This document shows positions 24,550 to 33,156 of a stretch of DNA of 64,000 bases, in pieces (within the stretch, counting starts at the first letter, position 1; each line of letters begins with the position of its first letter). The position numbers and the translations under genes are program-made. The notes under the pieces were generated by a model. The model searched no databases. It was not told where the DNA came from and worked only from the letters and a program-made list of their open reading frames with translations. The stretch spans positions 1 to 64,000 of the forward strand of contig JAQZBU010000003.1 of the NCBI GenBank assembly GCA_029237735.1, in the 5' to 3' direction. Source of the DNA: Ramlibacter sp. GTDB lineage: Bacteria; Pseudomonadota; Gammaproteobacteria; Burkholderiales; Burkholderiaceae_C.

Positions 24550-25986
24550 ATGCAAGCAGACCTGAAGGCAGGCGACGTCGTCCTGCCGCGCGATACTAGC
24601 CACGTCGAGTCACACGGCGTAGACATTATTCCACCTCAGGCGCGGCACTCATCGCCCAAGGACGTTTTCTACGTCTTCCTGGGTTCCCAGATGTGCTTCG
24701 GAATCATCGTAATTGGCGCGTTGCCCGTCGTCTTTGGCCTAAGCTTTTGGGCTTCCCTCACATCTATCACGGTTGGCCTCGGTCTCGGGTCCATCTTATT
24801 CGGGTTGCTCGCTCCCTTCGGCGCCAAGACGGGAACGAACGGCCCCGTGGCGAGCGGTGCCCACTTCGGTGTGAACGGGAAGGCGATTGGCACCGTTATG
24901 GGCGTACTAGTTACGCTGGGCTTCTATGCGCTGACGGTCTGGACGGGGGGCGAGGCGGTAATCGCCGCAGGTAGCCGGCTGTTCGGGTGGCAGTCCACAC
25001 CCGACCTGCTCTTTGCCGGTGCTGCGGTCATTGGTGTACTTACGGTGGCTGCCGCCATCTTCGGGCATGGGCTGATCGTGAAATCCGAGACATTCGTGAG
25101 TTACGTAATCGCAGGCACCCTCATGATTGCAGCAATCTCCCTCGCCCCCGGCTTCGACGCCGCTTATCCGGGGACCGGCAAGTTTGCAGCGGGATCATTC
25201 TGGCCGACGTGGCTGCTCGCGAGCAGCATCTGCGCAGCGCTTCCGATCTCCTACGCAACCATCCTGAACGACTACACCCGCTACCTCCCTGAAACGACCC
25301 GCACATCGCGGGCCGTATGGGCGGCGAGCGGAGGCATGTTCGTTGGCTGCTGGCTTGCCCTCTCCTTTGCCGCGTACGTCACCACGATCTTTAAGAGCCC
25401 CGACGCTCCCTTCGTTTCCGGTTTGATAGGGCTGCTTCCGATCTGGCTGGTTCTCGTGTTCGCGTTTGTCGGCATCGTCGGCAGCCAACCTCAGGGGAGC
25501 CTCTGCCTCTACCATGGTGGTCTTGGTATGCAGAGCTTGGCGCCGCGGACGAGCCGGGTGGCGTGGACGGTCCTGCAAAGCGTTGCTGGGATGATCCTCG
25601 TGTGGGCTGGTATCTATCTTGCAAACATGACGGATTTGCTGATCGCCTTTCTGACGCTGATCGAGTGCGCGGTGTCGCCCTGGCTCGCCATCAACGTTGT
25701 GGGGTACTTCTTGGTCGCGAAGGGCAAATACGCCCCCCATCAACTACTCGTGAGCAATCAGAGTAGCCAATACTGGTACTCCGGCGGATGGAACATACAA
25801 GCGCTGGTCTCATGGGCGGCCGGCACGATCGTGGGCCTGCTTTTTGCCGAAACGGCCGTGTTCAACGGGCCGCTCGGTGGATTCACCGGCGGAACCAACG
25901 CCGCCTGGCTGCTGGCGGGCATCGCTGGCGCCATCCTCTATCTAATTCTGCAAAACAAGTCAGTCCGACGCGACCTGGCACCCTAA
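24550..25986 (+). CDS. NCS1 family permease (cytosine/purine/hydantoin/allantoin type)
   Basis: An inner-membrane symporter of 478 residues, 11-12 hydrophobic helices. FGLLAPFGAKTGTNGPVASGAHFG resembles the substrate-binding loop of NCS1 proteins, and the later ISYATILNDYTRYLPE matches the conserved helix 6 region of CodB-like members. Known cargoes of the family are cytosine, allantoin, hydantoins, thiamine and uracil, all small N-heterocycles. Only 11 bases separate it from the monooxygenase alpha subunit gene, so it is very likely the importer for the substrate of that enzyme. Confidence 0.87.
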   Translation: MQADLKAGDVVLPRDTSHVESHGVDIIPPQARHSSPKDVFYVFLGSQMCFGIIVIGALPVVFGLSFWASLTSITVGLGLGSILFGLLAPFGAKTGTNGPVASGAHFGVNGKAIGTVMGVLVTLGFYALTVWTGGEAVIAAGSRLFGWQSTPDLLFAGAAVIGVLTVAAAIFGHGLIVKSETFVSYVIAGTLMIAAISLAPGFDAAYPGTGKFAAGSFWPTWLLASSICAALPISYATILNDYTRYLPETTRTSRAVWAASGGMFVGCWLALSFAAYVTTIFKSPDAPFVSGLIGLLPIWLVLVFAFVGIVGSQPQGSLCLYHGGLGMQSLAPRTSRVAWTVLQSVAGMILVWAGIYLANMTDLLIAFLTLIECAVSPWLAINVVGYFLVAKGKYAPHQLLVSNQSSQYWYSGGWNIQALVSWAAGTIVGLLFAETAVFNGPLGGFTGGTNAAWLLAGIAGAILYLILQNKSVRRDLAP

Positions 25987-25997
25987 AGGAGAAGGTG

Positions 25998-27488
25998 ATG
26001 ATGCTTAACAATTCAGATTGGTACGACTTGGCCCGCGAGACAAACTGGACACCGACGTACGTGGAGGAGGCTGACCTCTTCCCGCGCGAGATCAGTGACC
26101 CATACGACATCCCGGTGACGGAGTGGGAGAAGTTCGACGAGCCATACAAGGTGACCTACCGCGACTACGTCCGTACCCAGCGTGAGAAGGACGTCGGCGC
26201 GTATTCTATTAAGTCGGCCTTGGACCGTGTGTCGTTCTACAAGAGCGCAGATCCTGGGTGGAAGGCGCTGTTGCAACTGCATTTCGGCGCGATCCCCTTT
26301 GTCGAATACGGCTCCGTCTCGGCTTTTGCGCGGATGACTCGGTTTGGCCGCGGGCCTGGCATGCGGAACATGGCCTCCTTTGGCACCTTGGACGAAATCC
26401 GCCACACGCAGATTCAGATGTTCTTCGGCTACGAGTTCCTCAGTGTGGACCGCGCATTCGACTGGGCGCACAAGGCCCCGAACACGGACAACTGGGTGGT
26501 GATCAGCGAGCGCCATACGTTCGACGACGTGGAGCACACGCGTGACGCAGTAAGCGCTGCCATCATGACCAACTTTTCCTTCGAGCAGGGCTTCACGAAC
26601 CTACAGTTCATCGCGCTTTCAGCGGACGCGAAGCGCAACGGGGACCATAGCTTCTCCGCCATGCTGCAGACCGTCCAGTCCGACGAAGCGCGGCACGCGC
26701 AGATCGGTGAGCCGCTGCTCGAGATCATGATCGAGAACGGTAAGCTGGCTGAAGCCCAGCGCCTGGTCGACATCTCCTTCTGGCGGGTCTGGAAGCAATT
26801 CTCCGCACTCAGCGGGGTGGGGATGGACTACTACACGCCATTGGCAAAGCGCGAGCACTCGCTGAAGGAGTTCGTGGAGGAGTTCGTCTGCCAGCAGTTC
26901 TCGCGCAACCTCAAAGCCCTCGGCCTAGACAAGCCTTGGTACTGGGATGAGCACTTCCTTCCAGACATAGAGACGTACCACCACGCGCAGCACCTCGGGA
27001 TGTACTTGTACCGCAAGACCGGCTGGTGGAACCCGGTCGCCGGAGTCGGTCCTGCGGAGCGGGAGTGGCTCGAGAAGAAGTATCCGGGCTGGAACGAGAC
27101 GTTTGGTGAAGTCTGGGACGTGATCACCGAGTCCATCCTCTCTGGACAGCTGGACAAGACGGAGCCCTCCGTGCTTCCGATGATCTGCAACATGTCGGGC
27201 CTGGAGCTTTCGGGCGTCCCCGGTAAGAAGTGGAACGTGAAGTCCCATTTTGTGGACCTGGATGGGCGTCGCTATCACTTCGGTTCCGCCGTGGACAAAT
27301 GGATCTTCGAACTGGAGCCGAGCCGCTACCGCAGCCACAAGAGCCTAGTGGACCGCTTCGTGTCCGGCGTTATCCCGCAAGGTGATGATGCCGTGTACGA
27401 GTACATGGGCATGGCTCCCGAGGAACGTGGCCGCTGCGCCGAAGACTTCGCCTGGGCCGAGGCATTCCGAAACAGAAAGGTCGCCTGA
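25998..27488 (+). CDS. Diiron monooxygenase hydroxylase alpha subunit (TmoA-like)
   Basis: The catalytic subunit of a soluble bacterial multicomponent monooxygenase, 496 residues, about the length of toluene-4-monooxygenase TmoA. All six iron ligands are in place with a one-residue offset to TmoA: Glu103, Glu133, His136, Glu196, Glu230, His233 (motifs FVEYGS, DEIRH, FEQGF, DEARH). Thr200 and Gln227 equivalents are kept. The active-site strand before Glu103 reads AIPFVE instead of the TmoA residues IAVGE, and Ser106 replaces Ala107, so the pocket is altered and probably smaller. It would insert one oxygen atom into a C-H bond, using electrons from the Rieske protein and reductase encoded nearby. 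ATGATG start; AAAGGAG precedes it. Confidence 0.95.
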   Translation: MMLNNSDWYDLARETNWTPTYVEEADLFPREISDPYDIPVTEWEKFDEPYKVTYRDYVRTQREKDVGAYSIKSALDRVSFYKSADPGWKALLQLHFGAIPFVEYGSVSAFARMTRFGRGPGMRNMASFGTLDEIRHTQIQMFFGYEFLSVDRAFDWAHKAPNTDNWVVISERHTFDDVEHTRDAVSAAIMTNFSFEQGFTNLQFIALSADAKRNGDHSFSAMLQTVQSDEARHAQIGEPLLEIMIENGKLAEAQRLVDISFWRVWKQFSALSGVGMDYYTPLAKREHSLKEFVEEFVCQQFSRNLKALGLDKPWYWDEHFLPDIETYHHAQHLGMYLYRKTGWWNPVAGVGPAEREWLEKKYPGWNETFGEVWDVITESILSGQLDKTEPSVLPMICNMSGLELSGVPGKKWNVKSHFVDLDGRRYHFGSAVDKWIFELEPSRYRSHKSLVDRFVSGVIPQGDDAVYEYMGMAPEERGRCAEDFAWAEAFRNRKVA

Positions 27489-27523
27489 GGGCGCCCCGCA
27501 CGCAACGATTTCAAGGATTTCCA

Positions 27524-27784
27524 ATGGCAAGCTTTCCGCTCGTATGTAATTTCCAGGGCGACTATGGCATGAAACTGCTGATGGTCGACACCGGCGACAC
27601 GATGGACACTGTCGCCGAAAAGGCAAAGGGAGCGCTGGTAGGCGTCGTGGTCAAGGCGCCGCAGCACGGAGCCGTGCTACGCGTGAGTCGTCACGGCGAG
27701 CGGGAGTTCCTTCCGCGCAATCTCCGGGTTTCCGATGCACGTTTCGTGCAGATGGAAGCGGTCGACATCCAGGTCGAGAGCTGA
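27524..27784 (+). CDS. Monooxygenase hydroxylase gamma subunit (TmoB-like)
   Basis: An 86-residue ubiquitin-like fold protein. FPLVCNFQGDYGMKLLMVDTGDTMDTVAEKAK, followed by VLRVSRHGEREFLPRNLRVSD, aligns over its full length with TmoB/TouB. It forms the third subunit of the hydroxylase (alpha-beta-gamma)2. It lies 35 bases after the alpha subunit gene with an AAGGA-like ribosome-binding site. Confidence 0.92.
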   Translation: MASFPLVCNFQGDYGMKLLMVDTGDTMDTVAEKAKGALVGVVVKAPQHGAVLRVSRHGEREFLPRNLRVSDARFVQMEAVDIQVES

Positions 27785-27829
27785 GACCTGGAGAATTCTG
27801 CAGCCGCCGAAGTACGTAGGAGCGAATAA

Positions 27830-28183
27830 GTGTTCGAAAGAGTCTGTACAACCGACGACGTCTGGGTAGGCGAGCTGATCGCCTTCGACGTCGCATCACG
27901 CAAAATCATCCTGATTAACGTGGAAGACAAGTTCCACGCATATGATGCGCAGTGCCCGCACCAGGACCAGTCGCTCTGCGAGGGGAGCCTCGAGGGAACG
28001 GTGCTTACGTGTCCTGCGCACCAGTGGCAGTTTGACGTGACCACCGGGCTTGGAGTCAATCCCACCGGCTGCAAGCTCAAGGCCTACGCCCTGAAGATCG
28101 AGGCGGACGAGATTTATGTCGACGCCGAGCAAACCCCCGAAAAACCGAAACAACATGAGCCATCCCATGAGCATCATCAGTGA
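27830..28183 (+). CDS. Rieske [2Fe-2S] ferredoxin of the monooxygenase (TmoC-like)
   Basis: A 117-residue electron carrier between reductase and hydroxylase. The Rieske ligands are Cys42-Pro-His44 and Cys61-x-x-His64 (CPHQDQSLC, CPAHQWQF). It has an unusual charged, His-rich tail (TPEKPKQHEPSHEHHQ) not seen in TmoC. The start is GTG at 27830. A Rieske protein, rather than direct reduction as in methane monooxygenase, places the system in the four-component (toluene/alkene monooxygenase) class. Confidence 0.94.
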   Translation: MFERVCTTDDVWVGELIAFDVASRKIILINVEDKFHAYDAQCPHQDQSLCEGSLEGTVLTCPAHQWQFDVTTGLGVNPTGCKLKAYALKIEADEIYVDAEQTPEKPKQHEPSHEHHQ

Positions 28184-28472
28184 AGAGCCGGATTTCGTCG
28201 GCCCGATCATCACAATCGGCGAGATCGCCGATGCGGCTGTCGAGGCCGCAGAACTGGACAACCCTGGCCGCGAAATCCGCGTAACCGAGGGTCCTTCTTA
28301 CATCCGCCTAGAGGCACGCGGCGAGATCGCGTTATCGACTTGCAACATGTCGCAGGCCTTGGGCAGGCCCTTTCACATGGGCGAGCTCGAGAAGAACATG
28401 CCGGGGTTTTCCGGTTTCATCCGAATGGGCTCCGATCGCGTCAAATTCGTCGCGTCGAAGACAAATAAGTAG
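28155..28472 (+). CDS. Monooxygenase effector/coupling protein (TmoD/MmoB-like)
   Basis: A 105-residue cofactor-free effector. FVGPIITIGEIADAAVEAAELDNPGREIRVTEGPSYIRLEARG is the effector-family core, and QALGRPFHMGELEKNMPGFSGFI is its C-terminal helix and strand. It binds the hydroxylase near the diiron site and controls O2 activation and coupling. The start at 28155 (MSHPMSIIS) overlaps the end of the Rieske gene; the frame is open from 28116 but that part is out of family. Confidence 0.92.
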   Translation: MSHPMSIISEEPDFVGPIITIGEIADAAVEAAELDNPGREIRVTEGPSYIRLEARGEIALSTCNMSQALGRPFHMGELEKNMPGFSGFIRMGSDRVKFVASKTNK

Positions 28473-28506
28473 CCGGCTGCATCCCTGCCAAATTGAAGGA
28501 ATTCAC

Positions 28507-29499
28507 ATGAACAACCCTGTCCAAGCACCTCAGTCCAAGGGCCTGAAGACCTGGAGCGCGCTACTCAGCACAAAAAAGCGCCCTAGCGAATACGAGATCG
28601 TCACCCATGGGCTGCACTATCGCAACCGCAATCCTGAGGCGCCGTACGAGCTCGACTCCAAGTTGATGATGAACGAGTGGTACAAGAAGCACGTCTTTGG
28701 CAGCCCTCTGAAGCACGCCGACTGGAACAAGTTTCGCGATCCTGACCAGGTCACGTATCGTGGCTACATGACGATGCAGGACGGGCAGGAGGAGTACGTT
28801 GACGGGCTGCTGCGCGAGCATGCCGCACGCTCGCATGACAAGGACTTGAGCGCCGAGTGGGTAAAGGTGCTGGGTGAGCTGTATACGCCGCTGCGCTATC
28901 TCGGCGCCGCGATGCAGATGGAGATGGCCTATGTCGTTCAGATGGCCCCAGCAAGCACCGTCACGAACTGCGCCGCTTTTCAAGAGGCCGACTCGACGCG
29001 GTGGATGTCTCGTGTCGCTTACCGAACGCGCGAACTCGCCAACGCGCATGCGGGCGCGGGGTTTGGCGAAAACGAGCGCAAGATGTGGGAACACCTCCCC
29101 GCTTGGCAGGGCGTACGCGAAGGGGTCGAGAAGATGTTGGCGACATACGACTGGGCCGAAAACCTCTTGGTCGCGAACCTCATCGTGATTCGCAGCGCGG
29201 AGGAGTGCATGCGCCAACTGGCGCAAGCTGCCCGGCAGCACCATGACTCGCTGACTGGCATGCTGCTGGAGGCGCAATTGCGCGACGGTGAGCGCTCGCG
29301 CCGCTGGACGCAACGTCTAGTCGAATTGGCGCTCGAAACCGAAGGCAACCGCGCGGTGATTGGCGGTTGGATCGAGAAGTGGCTTCCCTTGGGCCATAAG
29401 GCGATCGAGAGCTACTGCGCCGCTGTGCCGATGCCTGATGCAGCAAGGGAAGCCAAGAAGGGTTTGACGACCTTTCACTCCTCCTTGAACCTGACCTGA
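28507..29499 (+). CDS. Monooxygenase hydroxylase beta subunit (TmoE-like)
   Basis: A 330-residue ferritin-like helical subunit without iron ligands. LKTWSALLSTKKRPSEYEIVTHGLHY, WNKFRDPDQVTYRGYM and the middle LRYLGAAMQMEMAYVVQMAP are characteristic of TmoE/TouE. It completes the hydroxylase and scaffolds the alpha subunit. It is the last gene of the A-B-C-D-E block; the reductase normally following as F is displaced 4.5 kb downstream. Confidence 0.94.
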   Translation: MNNPVQAPQSKGLKTWSALLSTKKRPSEYEIVTHGLHYRNRNPEAPYELDSKLMMNEWYKKHVFGSPLKHADWNKFRDPDQVTYRGYMTMQDGQEEYVDGLLREHAARSHDKDLSAEWVKVLGELYTPLRYLGAAMQMEMAYVVQMAPASTVTNCAAFQEADSTRWMSRVAYRTRELANAHAGAGFGENERKMWEHLPAWQGVREGVEKMLATYDWAENLLVANLIVIRSAEECMRQLAQAARQHHDSLTGMLLEAQLRDGERSRRWTQRLVELALETEGNRAVIGGWIEKWLPLGHKAIESYCAAVPMPDAAREAKKGLTTFHSSLNLT

Positions 29500-29513
29500 C
29501 CCGGAGCGAAAGA

Positions 29514-30731
29514 ATGGACTCTGTGACAAGTATGTCAAAGCGAGCAGCCTTCGCGCTCGGCGGAAGTTCCGCCTTTGGCGGGTTTCCGATGGCGCTGCGA
29601 GTTGGCGACACCCTCTACATCGGTTCGCAGCACAAGGCAAGTTCCGGGTTGGCTACCGAGGCGGACATCGCCGCCCGGACGCACTCGGCATTCTCCAGCC
29701 TGGTGACTACTTTGGAGGCCGCAGGTCTGACGATGTCAGACCTGATGAAGCTGCACACGTACTACGTGTTTAATGGTGAGGGGCCTGACGTCACGGGTTT
29801 CTGGGAGCGTATGACGGACGTGCGGTTGCGTTACCTCGCCAACCCTGGCCCGGCGGCAACGGCCTTGCGCGTTGCGGGTAGCCCTACACGTGGCGAGCTC
29901 ATCACCATTGACGGGATCGCGACGTTCTCCCAAGCGCGCACGCGGTTGATGCCGGCGCATGCGTGGGACTGGAGCATCCCGACTCCCTTCTCCCAAGGGT
30001 GGAAGGTCGGCAAAAAGGTGTACGTCGGCGGGCAGGTCTCCGCGGACCGGAAAGGCAAGGCAGTTGCCGCCTGGGACGCCGAGCAGCAGACGCGGAACAC
30101 CCTGGAATACATCCGCCATGTCCTTCTCGAGGCGGGTGGTTCGTGGAGCGACGTGGTGTCGCTGAAGGTGGCCTATCGACATGACGGGCGGGACCTCGAA
30201 GCTCGGGAACTGCTGGCCAAGATCCTGTCGATCGTGAGGGAAAGCTTGCCGCAGCCAGGTCCGGCGCTCACCTGCATCGGTGTCGACCTGATTTACGAGG
30301 GTCTGGTGCTGGAGATCGACGCGGTGGCCGTTCTCGGCGAAAAGCGACAGGACATCACTGCATCCGGCAGCGACAACTGGGTTTCGGTGCCGGGCTTCGC
30401 AGCAGGCACAAGCGTCGGTGACGAGGTTTACATCGGCGGGACGTCCGCGCCAGGCGCCGCTTCTTTGGTCGCACAAGCGGAAGCATCAATGGAGCGGATG
30501 CTCAGGGTCCTGGCCTCTGCCGACGGCGACGCCGACGAGCTGGTGAAATTGAACGTTTTCTATCGCGGCGAGGACCACACGGACTCGGACGAGGTGAAAC
30601 AGATCGCTCGCATCGCTGGTGAGTACCTTCAGGAACGTCGTCCGGTGCTGAGCATCATTCGCGTGCCGGGACTGCCGCACGACGGACAGCGAGTGCAGGT
30701 CGACGGTGTGGCCGTTAGGGCCCTTGTATAA
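29514..30731 (+). CDS. Triple-domain RidA (YjgF/YER057c) protein
   Basis: A 405-residue protein made of three tandem RidA-like domains at about 15-138, 145-275 and 280-403. Each shows the same pattern: a YIGSQ/YVGGQ/YIGGT strand, then DLMKLHTYY, DVVSLKVAY and ELVKLNVFY, and an ending TIDGIA, EIDAVA and VDGVAV. Standard RidA proteins have about 130 residues and trimerise, so this chain mimics a trimer. The Arg of canonical imine deaminases (PARS motif) is replaced in all three copies (PAAT, PALT, PVLS). A role on a ring-derived imine or enamine intermediate is inferred from position between monooxygenase and hydrolase. Confidence 0.88.
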   Translation: MDSVTSMSKRAAFALGGSSAFGGFPMALRVGDTLYIGSQHKASSGLATEADIAARTHSAFSSLVTTLEAAGLTMSDLMKLHTYYVFNGEGPDVTGFWERMTDVRLRYLANPGPAATALRVAGSPTRGELITIDGIATFSQARTRLMPAHAWDWSIPTPFSQGWKVGKKVYVGGQVSADRKGKAVAAWDAEQQTRNTLEYIRHVLLEAGGSWSDVVSLKVAYRHDGRDLEARELLAKILSIVRESLPQPGPALTCIGVDLIYEGLVLEIDAVAVLGEKRQDITASGSDNWVSVPGFAAGTSVGDEVYIGGTSAPGAASLVAQAEASMERMLRVLASADGDADELVKLNVFYRGEDHTDSDEVKQIARIAGEYLQERRPVLSIIRVPGLPHDGQRVQVDGVAVRALV

Positions 30732-30753
30732 CTCTGTTGAACAGGAGATATCA

Positions 30754-31683
30754 ATGATCAAAAATCCGGTACCCTGGCCGAATGGCGCCCGATGCGCAGT
30801 GGTCTTCACTTGGGACATGGACTCCGACTCCATCTTGCACTTAGCGCACCCCAACGATGCTGACACGCGCCTCTCGACAAATTCAATGCTTCGCTACGGA
30901 CCGGAAATCGGGGTTCCGCGGATCATCGACACCTGCCGCGATTTTGGCATGAAGCACACGTTCTTCGTGCCGGGCTGGTGCGCCGAGCAGTTTCCAAAAG
31001 CCGTCGAACAGATGGTCGAGGCGGGTCACGAGGTGGCGCTGCATGGGTACTTGCACGAGTATCCCAACGAGCTGACCCAGGAAGAGGAGCGGTTCTGGAC
31101 CCACAAGGGCACGGAAGCTATCGCCAAGATTTCTGGTACGCGGCCGCGAGGCTATCGGTCCCCCTGGTACAAGTATTCCAAGCACTCGACGGACGTGTTG
31201 CTCGACGAGGGATTCCTCTGGGACACTTCCCTGATGGGCGATGACGTTCCTTACTTGGTTGAGTCCAAGAAGCGGGCCTCGGGACAGAGCCTCGTGGAAC
31301 TGCCTTCTCGCTGGCAGCTCGACGACTGGCCGCAGTTTGTGCACAACCACGACCTAGACTTCATGATGCCGATTGCCTCGCCGCAATACGCCATGGACGT
31401 GTACATGGCTGAGTTTTATGCCATGTGGGAGCACGGTGGCGTGTGGGTGAACTGCTTCCATCCCTTCTGTACTGGGCAGGTCGCGCGCATGATGATGTTG
31501 CGGGAGATGATGTCCAAAATGCAGGCCAAGGGCGACGTGTGGTTCGCCACCGGCGAAGAGGTGGCGCTGCACGTCCAGAAAGTGATTGCGGCCGGAACCT
31601 ATAAGCCGCGCGTCGATCGCGTTCCTTTCTATGAAGGCCGGCTACCTGAGCTGGAGCCGGGCTACGCCATGAAGTCACGCTGA
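30754..31683 (+). CDS. PuuE-like polysaccharide-deacetylase-fold hydrolase
   Basis: A NodB-fold metal hydrolase of 309 residues without signal peptide, so cytoplasmic and not a cell-wall deacetylase. TWDMDSDS (19-26) gives the first Asp, HGYLH (97-101) the HxxxH pair, GYRSPWYKYS (133-142) the substrate loop. PWPNGARCAVVFTW and the overall plan resemble the PuuE allantoinase and Helicobacter HP0310-like groups, which act on cyclic amides or imidates. AGGAG precedes ATG 30754. In this operon ring opening of a hydroxylated heterocycle (a lactam or imidazolone-type amide) is the likely job; the exact substrate is inference. Confidence 0.85.
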   Translation: MIKNPVPWPNGARCAVVFTWDMDSDSILHLAHPNDADTRLSTNSMLRYGPEIGVPRIIDTCRDFGMKHTFFVPGWCAEQFPKAVEQMVEAGHEVALHGYLHEYPNELTQEEERFWTHKGTEAIAKISGTRPRGYRSPWYKYSKHSTDVLLDEGFLWDTSLMGDDVPYLVESKKRASGQSLVELPSRWQLDDWPQFVHNHDLDFMMPIASPQYAMDVYMAEFYAMWEHGGVWVNCFHPFCTGQVARMMMLREMMSKMQAKGDVWFATGEEVALHVQKVIAAGTYKPRVDRVPFYEGRLPELEPGYAMKSR

Positions 31684-31699
31684 ACAAAGGCACACTGCG

Positions 31700-32029
31700 A
31701 TGTGCGGACTCTGCGGCGCCTTGGGCAGTAATCAGTATTGGACTGATGCCGCTGGAAGCTCGGACTTCCAGCGTAATGGCGCAGCGATTACTCGTCGGGA
31801 GGAACGCGAGCGGCGCGTGATGCTGATTAACCAAGTGCTGCATACGCGGGGATTGGCCTTGCGGGACTGGGGCGGCAATTCCTATCTTCTTGAAGGTTCC
31901 CGCGGCAATCTACAGAACGTCTACAACCTCGCAGGCATCTGGTCGGCGGTGGACGAGCATACGTCCGGTCCGCAGATCGACCCGCTGGACGCGGATTTTC
32001 TCGATCAGTTGGAGGCGCGGACGGCATGA
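31700..32029 (+). CDS. Small MCGLCG protein, function unknown
   Basis: A 109-residue protein that starts MCGLCGALG and otherwise contains Arg-rich RREERERRVMLINQVL, LRDWGGNSYLL and an acidic C-terminus. After Met removal Cys2 would be N-terminal, as in class II glutamine amidotransferases (MCGI), but the rest is far too short for that fold. The CxxC could bind metal. It overlaps the following G3E GTPase by ATGA, and such coupling suggests a joint role, for example as target or partner in metal delivery. No firm function. Confidence 0.7.
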   Translation: MCGLCGALGSNQYWTDAAGSSDFQRNGAAITRREERERRVMLINQVLHTRGLALRDWGGNSYLLEGSRGNLQNVYNLAGIWSAVDEHTSGPQIDPLDADFLDQLEARTA

Positions 32030-33156
32030 GCACTGCAGCTAAGCTTTCGTGCATCATTCTGACCGGCTTCCTGGGGAGCGGCAAGACGACCCTCTTGAAC
32101 CGATTGCTGAAGGACGCGGAGTTCCAAGGTGCCGCAGTCCTGATCAACGAGTTCGGCGAGGTTCCCCTCGACCATGAGCTTATCGTGCATTCCGAGGATC
32201 GCCTAGTGGTCCTTTCCGGGGGCTGCGTCTGTTGCGCACTGCGCGAGGACGTAGAGGGCGCGTTGCGACAGCTGTTCGAGGCGCGAGACGCTGGCGTGGT
32301 GCCCCCGTTCACCCGGATTGTGATCGAGACGACGGGGCTGGCAGATCCCGTCCCGTTGTTGATGACGTTGCAGGCATTCGGCCTCGCGCGTGAGCGCCTC
32401 CAGGCTCCCCTGGTCGTGACCACGGTCGACGCTGGGCTTCACCATGTGACGACTGCAAATCATCCCCAAGCGCTGCGCCAATTGGCGATTGCACAGTTGG
32501 TTCTGATTACGAAGTCGGACATTGTTGGTGAAGAGGCAGCCAATAAGGTCCTGTCGGATGCTGCACGCCTGAATCCGTGGGCCCGGATAGAAGTTGTTCG
32601 CCGTGACGTGGGTGGATCTTGGCTCGCACAGGCGCTGCGAGAGTGTCAGACGGCAGGTTTATCGTCGGTGCACGAGCAACTGGCTTCGCTGCCCAGCGGA
32701 CCGGGAGCTTGGCTCACCGGCAAGTATCAGCGACCAGAGGGCCACGGTGCAGTTTCATTCCCGGTCATCTTTGACAGCCCTGTCGATTGGACTGCTTTTG
32801 GTGTCTGGATGACCCTACTGTTGCATCGACATGGAAGCAGAATACTGCGGATCAAGGGATTGCTCCACGTCGCCGGTCTGCAGGGCCCTGTTGTGATTCA
32901 CGCTGCTCAGCACATGGTCCATCCGCCCGAGCATTGGGACGAGTGGCCATCCCCGGACCGGCGAACGCGACTGGTCTTCATCGTCGAGGGCCTGGATCCC
33001 ACCACGATTCGGCGTTCCCTGAAGGCATTTCTTCAAGCCGCACGCGTGGCCGTGGCCGTGAGCGTCGATGCTCATCATGTTGGTGCTGGCGCCGGCGGTA
33101 CGGTGCGCGGACGGCCCGTGCGCAGACCGACGGCGCCAAGGTGGATTCGAGGATGA
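32026..33156 (+). CDS. G3E family GTPase, CobW/COG0523 metallochaperone type
   Basis: A 376-residue P-loop GTPase. The Walker A GFLGSGKTTLLNR is at 14-26, INEFGEVPLDHEL follows as in CobW proteins, and the metal-binding GGCVCC is at 65-70. The base-recognition motif reads TKSD. The C-terminal CobW domain has a short His-rich segment (AAQHMVHPPEHWDEWP). Such proteins insert Zn, Co or Ni, or protect metal sites, using GTP. Here the client may be the adjacent NodB-fold hydrolase or the diiron enzyme. It overlaps its neighbours at both ends (ATGA at 32026 and 33153). The final approximately 30 residues are not family-like. Confidence 0.88.
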   Translation: MSTAAKLSCIILTGFLGSGKTTLLNRLLKDAEFQGAAVLINEFGEVPLDHELIVHSEDRLVVLSGGCVCCALREDVEGALRQLFEARDAGVVPPFTRIVIETTGLADPVPLLMTLQAFGLARERLQAPLVVTTVDAGLHHVTTANHPQALRQLAIAQLVLITKSDIVGEEAANKVLSDAARLNPWARIEVVRRDVGGSWLAQALRECQTAGLSSVHEQLASLPSGPGAWLTGKYQRPEGHGAVSFPVIFDSPVDWTAFGVWMTLLLHRHGSRILRIKGLLHVAGLQGPVVIHAAQHMVHPPEHWDEWPSPDRRTRLVFIVEGLDPTTIRRSLKAFLQAARVAVAVSVDAHHVGAGAGGTVRGRPVRRPTAPRWIRG

